Source: JAHFUS01 sp035689115
Lineage (GTDB): Bacteria; Actinomycetota; Acidimicrobiia; Acidimicrobiales; GCA-2861595
Direction: 5' to 3'
Assembly (NCBI GenBank): GCA_035689115.1
Contig: DASSMA010000064.1
Span: 1 to 64,000, forward strand
Length of the DNA stretch: 64,000 nucleotides
Shown: positions 1 to 6,950 of the stretch, in pieces
Position numbering within the stretch: position 1 is the stretch's first letter
How the letters are laid out: the number at the start of each line of letters is the position of its first letter
Made by a program: the position numbers and the translations under genes
Notes under the pieces: generated by a model
Told to the model about the DNA's origin: nothing
The model's database searches: none
The model's input: the letters and a program-made list of their open reading frames with translations, nothing else

Positions 1-1
1 G

Positions 2-325
2 TGTGGGACCCTCGGGGCGGCCGGCTACCCGGAGACGGCCGACGTCACCATCGCCGGCGCCGGCGGGATGCCGGCCAGCGGGGTGTCGGGGGTGGTGCTG
101 AACGCCACCGTCACGGGCCCCTCCACCGCCTCGGTGCTCACCGTGTGGCCCTCCGACGTGGGCCAGCCGGGGGTGTCCAACCTCAACTACACCGCCGGCC
201 AGACGGTGCCCAACCTGGTGGCGGTCAAGCTCGGGGCCACCGGCAAGGTGAAGATGAACAACGCCTTCGGCACCGTGGACGTGATCTTCGACGTGGACGG
301 GTGGTTCAACGACGGGACGTCGTAG
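2..325 (+). CDS. C-terminal part of a secreted/cell-surface protein (5' end outside window)
   Basis: The reading frame is open from the window edge to a TAG stop, giving about 107 residues. They show the pattern VVLNATVT, LTVWPSD, SNLNYTAGQTVPNLV, then GTVDVIFDVDGWF. This beta-rich module is common as a C-terminal repeat in secreted actinobacterial proteins, next to peptidase or cell-wall domains. The N-terminal function lies outside the window, so no activity can be named. The last residues are a short polar tail (NDGTS). The gene converges on the small minus-strand membrane-protein gene that ends 12 bases further on. Confidence 0.6.
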   Translation, partial: CGTLGAAGYPETADVTIAGAGGMPASGVSGVVLNATVTGPSTASVLTVWPSDVGQPGVSNLNYTAGQTVPNLVAVKLGATGKVKMNNAFGTVDVIFDVDGWFNDGTS

Positions 326-336
326 TCGAGCGGCCG

Positions 337-552
337 TCAGGGCCTGTCGAAGATCCAGGCGACCACGAAGACGAAGCCCAGGAACAGGAAGCTTCCGGCC
401 AGCCCCTCGGCCAGCTCCCGGCGGGAGTGGGCCAGGAGGGCGCCCTTCACCACGATGCTCACGACGAGCAGAGCGATGGCCGCGGCGATGCGGCCTCGAC
501 CGGGCCGGTCGCCTCTATCGCCGGTTCGCCGTCCCACGACCTTCGCCGGCAC
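337..552 (-). CDS. Small predicted membrane protein
   Basis: It encodes 71 residues from a GTG start. A basic N-terminus (about 20 residues rich in Arg and Gly) is followed by two hydrophobic stretches, roughly residues 22-41 and 51-69, with a short charged loop between, so a two-helix membrane hairpin is likely. It overlaps the 3' end of the upstream helix-turn-helix gene by 38 bases on the same strand, which suggests co-transcription. I do not recognise a family. A shorter start inside the basic region is possible. Confidence 0.45.
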   Translation of the reverse strand: MPAKVVGRRTGDRGDRPGRGRIAAAIALLVVSIVVKGALLAHSRRELAEGLAGSFLFLGFVFVVAWIFDRP

Positions 553-901
553 CCGCGGTGATGCTCTCGAGCTTCGCCTCGGCGAGTGCCGCCCGTGCCT
601 CGGCAGCTTCCAGCCGGTCGAGGAGCGGGACGACGATCTGGACCATCGACGCGGCCCATTCGTGGAACGCAGGAGGGCCGGACTCCACGAGCGCCGCCCG
701 GGCGATTCGGCCCCGGAGGCGCACCAGGTCGGCGGGCACGGTCTTGGCCAGGACGGTTTCCAGCGGCACCGTCCGGGTGCGGCCCACCAGCCGGACCTCG
801 AGGTCGCCGGCCGAGACCATGCGGCCGACGGCCGACCGTGACACCTGCGCGTAGCGGGCGGCGTCGGCCACCGTCACCCACGTGAGGTTCCGCTCGGGCA
901 C
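515..901 (-). CDS. Excisionase/MerR-like helix-turn-helix DNA-binding protein
   Basis: It encodes 128 residues from a GTG start. Residues 8-50 read VTVADAARYAQVSRSAVGRMV followed by LVGRTRTVPLETV, the helix-turn-helix plus wing pattern of excisionase-type (MerR-superfamily) binding domains. The C-terminal half has heptad-like Leu/Ala spacing (LLDRLEAAEARAALAEAKLE) and is probably a coiled coil used for dimerisation. It is transcribed away from the asparaginase gene and overlaps the small membrane-protein gene downstream. Its target is unknown; no integrase is visible in the window. Confidence 0.6.
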   Translation of the reverse strand: MPERNLTWVTVADAARYAQVSRSAVGRMVSAGDLEVRLVGRTRTVPLETVLAKTVPADLVRLRGRIARAALVESGPPAFHEWAASMVQIVVPLLDRLEAAEARAALAEAKLESITAGAGEGRGTANRR

Positions 902-957
902 GGCACGAGTGTCCCACCCGATTCCCGCCGCCGGCGGTCGGGACGTAGGGTCCGGCG

Positions 958-1866
958 GTGGCAGTGGTCCTGATCGCAGCGGGCGGCACCATCGCCAGCC
1001 GGCCGCGGCCCGACGGGGCGGTGGCCGTGGCCCTGTCGGGAGCCGACCTCGTGGCCCGGGCCGGGCTCGACCCGGCCGCGGTGGAGTTGGTCGACATGGC
1101 GCGGGGGCCGAGCTGGTCGCTCGCGGCCGACGACATGGCCGCCATCGCCCGGGCCGCCGTCGAGCGGTCGGGGCGGGCGCCCGTCGTCGTCACCCACGGC
1201 ACCGACACGCTGGAGGAGACCGCCTTCCTGGCCTGGCTGCTCGGGGGGACCCGCCCCGTCGCGTTCACCGGTGCCATGCGCCACGACGCCCATCCGGAGC
1301 CCGACGGCCCGGCCAACCTGCGGGCCGCCGTCGCGCTGGCCGAGGCCGGCGTGGACGGTCCCGTCGTGCACCTGGCCGGCGAGAGCCACCACGCGCGGTG
1401 GGCGACCAAGACCGACACCACCGCGGTCACGAGCTTCCGGTCGGTGGGTGGCTCGGGGGTGCCGGCGCCGCCGCCGCCGGCCGGCGGGCGCCTCGTCACC
1501 GCCGTGGCCGAGGTCCGCTCGCACGTCGGCGTCGACGCCGGCGTGGTGGACTGGCACCTCGACCGGGGCGCCCGCGGCGTCGTCGTCCAGGGCACCGGCA
1601 CCGGCAACGTGCACGGCGGCCTGGTGCCGGGCATCGAGCGGGCGCTGGCCGCCGGCGTCCCCGTGGTGGTCGCCAGCCGCTGCGCCACCGGCGCGGTGGC
1701 GCCCGTCTACGGCGGGCCGGGCGGCCTCCACGAGCTGGCGGCGCTCGGGTGCATCCCGGCCGGCGACCTCCCGGCCCACAAGGCCCGCCTCGCCCTGTGG
1801 GTGGCCCTCGGCGCCGACGACCGGCCCGAGGCGGTGCGCGCCTGGTTCGCGGCCCTGCTGGGGTAG
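958..1866 (+). CDS. Asparaginase family protein
   Basis: It encodes 302 residues from GTG. The family signature near the N-terminus is AAGGTIAS (residues 7-14) with the catalytic Thr, and the second active-site loop is VTHGTDTLEET (residues about 79-89) with the Thr-Asp pair. The protein would hydrolyse Asn to Asp and ammonia, or act on a related substrate. No signal peptide is seen, so it is probably cytoplasmic. It lies 42 bases upstream of the metallo-beta-lactamase-fold gene on the same strand, so it may share a transcript with the first RiPP locus. A role in peptide tailoring is only a possibility; amino-acid catabolism is the default. Confidence 0.88.
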   Translation: MAVVLIAAGGTIASRPRPDGAVAVALSGADLVARAGLDPAAVELVDMARGPSWSLAADDMAAIARAAVERSGRAPVVVTHGTDTLEETAFLAWLLGGTRPVAFTGAMRHDAHPEPDGPANLRAAVALAEAGVDGPVVHLAGESHHARWATKTDTTAVTSFRSVGGSGVPAPPPPAGGRLVTAVAEVRSHVGVDAGVVDWHLDRGARGVVVQGTGTGNVHGGLVPGIERALAAGVPVVVASRCATGAVAPVYGGPGGLHELAALGCIPAGDLPAHKARLALWVALGADDRPEAVRAWFAALLG

Positions 1867-1908
1867 CCGCCGGAACGGCGTGTCCGTTTCGGGAGTACGG
1901 TCGCGAAG

Positions 1909-3444
1909 GTGGACAGCGACGGGGGCGTCCTCCGGCTGCGGCCCGACGTGGCCCTGCACGTCGAGGTCGACGACGCCACGGCGTTCGGCAGCCCGCTCGG
2001 CCCCCGCCCCGACGGCGAGACGCGCCGGCGCTTCGCCGCCGTCCGGGACCACGTGGAGCGCCACGGCGTCGAGTCCCTGGTCGCCCGCGGCCCGGCGCTG
2101 CTGGCGGCGGCGGTGGAGGGCGGGGCCCTCGACGGCGTGGCCGCCGAGGTCGGGCCGCGGGGATGGACCCTCCGCGACGAGGTGCTCCACCCCGACCCGG
2201 CGCGCGCCCGCCCGTCGGCGCTGGTGGCGGCGACGGCGCCCGGCGACGGCGTGCGGCTGCGGGTGGAGGACGGGCTGTGGCCGGAGGTCCACAGCACGGT
2301 GGCCGCCCTGGCCGGCGCCGCCGGCCTGGCCCCGGGCACGGCGCTGACGCCCGACGAGCGGGTGCTGGTGCAGGCCCTCGCCGACGCCGGGGCGGTGGAG
2401 CGGGCGGCGCCCCTGCCCGGCGACCGGGCCCTCACCGAGCCGGGGCTCACCTTCCTCGGGCACAACGGCGTCGTGGTCCGCTCCGCCACCACCCGCGTGG
2501 TGGTGGACCCCTTCGTGTGCCCGGCCGAGCCCGGCGCCCCGTACCGGCCGCTCACCCTGGCCGAGGTGGGCCCGCTCGACGCCGTCGTCGTCACCCACAG
2601 CCACCCCGACCACTTCGCCCTCGCCACCCTCCTCCAGGTCCCGCAGGGGACCACGGTGGTGGTGCCCCGGGTCGAGCGGGAGACAGTGCTGTCGGTGGCG
2701 ATGGGACAGCGCCTCCGCCAGCTCGGCTTCTCCCGCGTGGTCGAGCTGGGCTGGGGCGAGCGGTGCACGGTCGGCGACATCGAGGTCCACGCCCTGCCCT
2801 TCCTCGGCGAGCAGCCCACCGACGGGGCCGTGCTGCACCCCGAGATCCGCAACGCCGGCAACACCTACGTCATCCGGACACCGGCGTTCTCGATCGCCGC
2901 CCTGGCCGACTCCGGGCGCGACGGCACCGGCGACGTGAAGGACCTGGCCGTCGAGGCCCGGGAGCGGCTCGGCCCCGTCGACGTGCTGTTCTGCGGGTAC
3001 CGGGCCTGGCAGCTGTACCCGGTGCAGCACCTGTCCTCCTCGGTGGCCCGCTACCTGCTGTTCGTGCCGCCGGCGCTGTGGGGCTGCCGCCTCCAGCTCA
3101 TGAACGACGCCGACGACGCCGTCGACGTGGCCGAGCGGTGGGGGGCGCGGGTGCTCGTCCCCTACGCCGACGGCGGGGCGCCGTGGTTCTGGGAGCGCGG
3201 CCTCGGCCCCCGGCTCGACGAGGAGGCGGCCGAGATCGAGAGCGTGGACCCCTTCCCGGAGCGGGTGCTGGCCGCCGCCGCCCGCCGGGTGCAGGCGCCC
3301 TCGGGCGAGTGGCTCGGCTCGCCGGTTCCCGTACTCCTGTTGCGCCCCAACGATTCCCTGCTCGGCGTCGGCGCCCGCGAGCCGACCGTGCACCGCCTGC
3401 CGGGCAACGCCTGGCCCTACCGCCCGCTGGCGGTCGTCCGGTGA
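1909..3444 (+). CDS. Metallo-beta-lactamase-fold hydrolase, RiPP-locus associated
   Basis: It encodes 511 residues from GTG. The metal-binding motif THSHPDHFAL sits near residue 229, in the second half of the protein (about 185-400), and a later conserved Asp lies in ALADSG. Roughly 170 N-terminal residues precede the fold and match no domain I know; a C-terminal extension of about 100 residues is also present. Its stop overlaps the GTG start of the halogenase fusion by four bases (GTGA), so the two are translationally coupled and very probably work in one pathway. Possible roles are hydrolysis of a peptide, thioester or lactone intermediate. The function is inferred from fold and context only. 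Confidence 0.7.
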   Translation: MDSDGGVLRLRPDVALHVEVDDATAFGSPLGPRPDGETRRRFAAVRDHVERHGVESLVARGPALLAAAVEGGALDGVAAEVGPRGWTLRDEVLHPDPARARPSALVAATAPGDGVRLRVEDGLWPEVHSTVAALAGAAGLAPGTALTPDERVLVQALADAGAVERAAPLPGDRALTEPGLTFLGHNGVVVRSATTRVVVDPFVCPAEPGAPYRPLTLAEVGPLDAVVVTHSHPDHFALATLLQVPQGTTVVVPRVERETVLSVAMGQRLRQLGFSRVVELGWGERCTVGDIEVHALPFLGEQPTDGAVLHPEIRNAGNTYVIRTPAFSIAALADSGRDGTGDVKDLAVEARERLGPVDVLFCGYRAWQLYPVQHLSSSVARYLLFVPPALWGCRLQLMNDADDAVDVAERWGARVLVPYADGGAPWFWERGLGPRLDEEAAEIESVDPFPERVLAAAARRVQAPSGEWLGSPVPVLLLRPNDSLLGVGAREPTVHRLPGNAWPYRPLAVVR

Positions 3445-5990
3445 TCGAGCGGTGGGGGGTCGCGCCGGACACCGACGTGGTGGTGCACGAGCCCGACGAG
3501 GTCCTCGTCCGGGCCGGGGATCAGCTGCTGCTCTACCGCGGCGTCCCCGTCGGGCTGGTGCGGGCGGTGGTGGACGCCGCCTCGCCGCCGGCGCCCCTGG
3601 GCGACCTGCTGGACCGGCTGCCGGCCGGCACCGACCGGGCGACCGCCGAGGACGTCGTGCGCCGGCTGGAGGGCGTCGTCTTCCGCCGGCTGCCCGACGA
3701 GGAGGACCGGGGGCCGGCCGCCCCGCTCGTCGTGGTCGTGGGCGACGGCCCGCTGGCCGAGGCGGTGGCCGGCGCGATGGCGGCGCCGGGCGCGCTGGCC
3801 GTCGCCGCCGCCGCCCTGCCGCCGGCGCCACCGACGCCGTCCGAATGGGAGCGGGCGGGCCCGGCCGCCGGCCACCCCGCCGGCGATGCGGATGCACTAC
3901 CGGAGGGCGTCCGGCTCGTGGTGGTGGCGGCCGAGGACGCCCCCTACGGGGCGGTCATGGCGGTGGCGGCGGACGCCGCCCGGAAGCGCGTCCCGGTCCT
4001 GTTCGTGGTGCCCGACGGCGGCGAGGTCGTCGTCGGTCCCACCTTCGTCCCCGGCGCCTCGGCCTGCTTCGAGTGCGAGCGGCGGGCGGCGCTGCTCGGC
4101 CCGCGGGCGGGGGACGGGCTGCTGGCCGCCGCCCTGCCGGCGCTCACCCTCGGGCGCGCCCACCCGGCCCGCCGGCCGGCGGCCGCCGCCCTGGCCGCCG
4201 AGGAGGCCCACCGAGCGGTGCTCGACCCCGGGCGCGCCACCCTCCTCGCCGCCGCCGTCCGGGTGGGCGACCGCCCGCCGGCACCGGCACCGCTCCTGCC
4301 CGACGAGCGGTGCACCACCTGCGCGGCCGCCGCCCCGTCTCCCGACGGCCCGCTGGCCCGCCAGGCGGCGGTGGCCGTCGCCCTGGCCGCCGACCGGCGG
4401 GCCGGCATCCGTGTCCGCCCGCGGCCAGGACCGGCCGACGACGCGCCCCGCACCGTGGGCGTCATCGGCGGCGGCACCGCCGGCTACCTGGCCGCCCTCG
4501 CCCTGCGGGCGCGGGTCCCGTGGCTCGACGTCACCATGGTGGAGTCGACGCGCTTCGGCGTGATCGGGGTGGGGGAGGCCACCACGCCGCGGCTGGTGGA
4601 GTTCCTCCACTCGCCCGACGGGCTGGGGCTCGACATCGTCGACTTCCACCGCCGGGTGCTGCCGGTGTGGAAGCTCGGTGTTCACTACGACTGGGGGCCG
4701 CCGGGGGGCGACGGCTTCGCCTGGCCGTTCCAGTACGGGGCGGTGCACGAGGCCGTCTGCTACGGCGGGTCGCTCGACGACCACTGCCTGGCCGAGATGC
4801 TCATGCGGGCCCGCCGCGTCCCGGTGTTCGCCACCGGCGACGGCGGGGTGACGTCGCGCCTCGGCGCCGTGCCCTTCGCCTACCACCTCCACAACGCCCG
4901 CTTCCTCACCTACCTGCGGGAGACCGCCGACGCCGCCGGCGTCCACCACGTCGACGCCACCGTCGCCAGTGTCGAATGCACGCCGGCCGGCGACGAGGTC
5001 GCCGCCCTCGTCACCGACGGCGGCGGCCGGCTGGCCTTCGACCTCTACGTCGACTGCACGGGCTTCCGGTCGCTGCTGCTGGAGCAGGCGATGGGCTCGC
5101 CGTACCACAGCTACGCGTCCAGCCTCTTCACCGACGCGGCGGTGGTGGCCGACGTTCCCCACGACGGCGCGGTGAAGCCGTTCACGCTGGCCGAGACGAT
5201 GGACAGCGGCTGGTGCTGGAACATCGCCTTCGAGGACGAGGACCACCGGGGCTACGTGTTCTCCAGCGCCTTCGCCTCGGTCGACGAGGCGGCCGAGGAG
5301 ATGGCCCGCAAGAACCCGGGCATGGGCGACCACTGGTCGCTGCGCTTCCGCTCCGGCCGCCACGAGGACTTCTGGCGGGGCAACGTCATCGGCATCGGCA
5401 ACGCCTACGCCTTCGTGGAACCGCTGGCGTCGACGTCGATCCACATGACGCTGCTGGAGCTGGACCTGCTCACCACCAACTTCCCGGCCTCCCGCCGGGA
5501 CCGGGCGGTGCCCGACGGCCTCAACCGCACCCTGGGCCGCATGTGGGACAACCTCCGGGGCTGGCTGGCCGTGCAGTACCGGTTCAACACCCGGCTCGAC
5601 ACGCCCTTCTGGCAGGAGTGCCGCCGCACGGTCGACCTGGCCACCGCCGCCGACAAGGTGGCGCTGTTCCGGGAGCGGGCGCCGCTGGCCGTCGCCAGCC
5701 CGGTGGCCAAGGAACGCCTCGACCCGTTCTTCCTCTCCCGCTACGCAGCCGACTACTTCGGCCAGGACTACGTCTACGACGTGATGCTCGGCGGCCAGGG
5801 CGTCGGCGCCCGCTGGGTGCCGCCGGCCACCCCGCGGGCGGCGTGGGAGGAGGCCGTCCGCCGCCGGCGGGCGGTGGTCGACTACGCCCTGCCGGCGGCC
5901 GCTGCCCTGGAACTGGCCCGCGAGCGCCGGCCCGACCTCCTCGAGGCCCTGGTCGGCGGCCCCAGCTTCATCGGTGACGAGCTCTACTGA
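3441..5990 (+). CDS. RRE/ThiF-like domain fused to flavin-dependent tryptophan halogenase
   Basis: It encodes 849 residues from a GTG that overlaps the previous stop. Residues 1-95 resemble a winged-helix peptide-recognition element. Residues about 95-330 resemble the degenerate E1/ThiF-like partner of YcaO enzymes, with paired cysteines CFECE and CTTC that could bind zinc. From about residue 338 a complete halogenase follows: the FAD motif GGGTAGYLAAL, VGEATTP, a Lys in WKLGVHYDWG at the position of the catalytic Lys, FVEPLASTSIH with the active-site Glu, and WCWNIAF, a variant of the WxWxIP motif with Ala for Pro. The architecture suggests halogenation of a leader-bound precursor, plausibly the Trp-ending peptide encoded at 10061-10360. 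The halogen and site are unknown. Confidence 0.85.
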   Translation: MIERWGVAPDTDVVVHEPDEVLVRAGDQLLLYRGVPVGLVRAVVDAASPPAPLGDLLDRLPAGTDRATAEDVVRRLEGVVFRRLPDEEDRGPAAPLVVVVGDGPLAEAVAGAMAAPGALAVAAAALPPAPPTPSEWERAGPAAGHPAGDADALPEGVRLVVVAAEDAPYGAVMAVAADAARKRVPVLFVVPDGGEVVVGPTFVPGASACFECERRAALLGPRAGDGLLAAALPALTLGRAHPARRPAAAALAAEEAHRAVLDPGRATLLAAAVRVGDRPPAPAPLLPDERCTTCAAAAPSPDGPLARQAAVAVALAADRRAGIRVRPRPGPADDAPRTVGVIGGGTAGYLAALALRARVPWLDVTMVESTRFGVIGVGEATTPRLVEFLHSPDGLGLDIVDFHRRVLPVWKLGVHYDWGPPGGDGFAWPFQYGAVHEAVCYGGSLDDHCLAEMLMRARRVPVFATGDGGVTSRLGAVPFAYHLHNARFLTYLRETADAAGVHHVDATVASVECTPAGDEVAALVTDGGGRLAFDLYVDCTGFRSLLLEQAMGSPYHSYASSLFTDAAVVADVPHDGAVKPFTLAETMDSGWCWNIAFEDEDHRGYVFSSAFASVDEAAEEMARKNPGMGDHWSLRFRSGRHEDFWRGNVIGIGNAYAFVEPLASTSIHMTLLELDLLTTNFPASRRDRAVPDGLNRTLGRMWDNLRGWLAVQYRFNTRLDTPFWQECRRTVDLATAADKVALFRERAPLAVASPVAKERLDPFFLSRYAADYFGQDYVYDVMLGGQGVGARWVPPATPRAAWEEAVRRRRAVVDYALPAAAALELARERRPDLLEALVGGPSFIGDELY

Positions 5991-6005
5991 ACGGCGGGCG
6001 CCAAC

Positions 6006-6050
6006 TCCCGAGTACATAGGGTGCGGAATCCGCACCCTATGTACTCGGGA
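6006..6050. terminator. Perfect 22-bp inverted repeat between convergent genes
   Basis: The arms 6006-6027 and 6029-6050 are exact reverse complements around a single central base. The element sits between the stop of the halogenase (5990) and the stop of the TauD-like gene on the other strand (6064), so a bidirectional terminator is the simplest reading. There is no T-run on either side, as is usual for high-GC actinobacterial terminators. Confidence 0.65.
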
Positions 6051-6063
6051 TCGGCGGGGCGGG

Positions 6064-6927
6064 TCAGCCGGCGAACACCCGGACCTCCCGGAGGTGGCGG
6101 GCCGGGCGGTCCTTGGGCCGGCGGCTGAAGGTGCGGCCGTGCAGGAAGCGGGTGTTGTCGAAGGCGCCGAGCAGGTTGCGCTCCCACGGGATGCCGAAGG
6201 CGATGGCGGGGTCGTACATGGCGGCCAGCAGCGACCGCAGGGCGTCCTCGACCTCGTCGGGGGTGACGGTGGGGTCGTCGCCGTCGTAGCGCCACGGCAG
6301 GGGCTCGCCCTCGGCGTCCTTGAACGTCACCACCACCCGCCCCTCGAACTCCGACAGGAACGGGGGCGGGTCGTCGAAGCCGGCGTGGCGGGTGGCCGAC
6401 AGGACGGCCGTCTCCCGACCGCTCAGCCGGTGCACCACGCCGGCCATCGGTACCAGCACGGTCTGGCCGCCGCTGTCGCGGTCGGTGGGCGCCACGCACT
6501 GGAAGAGCAGGTGCCGTACCTGGGTGTGCAGCGGGCGGCCGGCCAGCTCGGTGTGGAGCATCACGTAGTTCTCGGCGAACAGCAGGCGCCAGGTGCGGTC
6601 GTCGGTCTCCGCCTCGTCGGCCCGCAGGTTCAGGATCACCCGGTCCTCGACGTGATCGAGCAGGCGCTCGTCGGCGTGCTGCTGGAGGACGCCGAACAGG
6701 CCGGCGAGGGTGACCAGCTCGTCGTTGGTGAGCAGCCGGTCGAGGGCGGCGGCGGCGAAGCCCCGCCCGGCCAGGTCGGCGGCCAGCAGGGCGAACACGG
6801 CCGGCAGGTCGTCGGCCGGCGCCTCCACCGGCGGCCCGGGCGAGGGATACCAGGTCTGGCGGCGCAGGACCGCCTGGCGGGCCGGCACGTGGGGATCGCC
6901 GGGGCGCTCGACCAACACTCCTTGCAC
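6064..6927 (-). CDS. TauD-like Fe(II)/2-oxoglutarate oxygenase
   Basis: It encodes 287 residues from GTG. The probable metal-binding pair is HTE (in NYVMLHTELAGRP, residues about 125-137) with the distal His and Arg in FDNTRFLHGRTF near residue 260, the arrangement of the TauD/clavaminate-synthase superfamily. LLFQCVAPTDRDSGGQTVLVPM also fits the core of these enzymes. It would hydroxylate or otherwise oxidise a C-H bond, and by location the precursor peptide of this locus is the likely substrate. It starts only 23 bases from the divergent LanB-like gene, leaving little room for promoters. Alternative starts lie a few codons downstream. Confidence 0.78.
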   Translation of the reverse strand: MQGVLVERPGDPHVPARQAVLRRQTWYPSPGPPVEAPADDLPAVFALLAADLAGRGFAAAALDRLLTNDELVTLAGLFGVLQQHADERLLDHVEDRVILNLRADEAETDDRTWRLLFAENYVMLHTELAGRPLHTQVRHLLFQCVAPTDRDSGGQTVLVPMAGVVHRLSGRETAVLSATRHAGFDDPPPFLSEFEGRVVVTFKDAEGEPLPWRYDGDDPTVTPDEVEDALRSLLAAMYDPAIAFGIPWERNLLGAFDNTRFLHGRTFSRRPKDRPARHLREVRVFAG

Positions 6928-6950
6928 CGGCCCGAACCTTACGCCCGGCC

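Noticed and set aside
874..3897. A long minus-strand open frame of about 1000 codons across the asparaginase and MBL-fold genes
   Set aside because: It is Arg/Gly/His/Pro-rich low-complexity translation without any domain pattern, a product of the high GC content; the plus-strand genes carry clear motifs.
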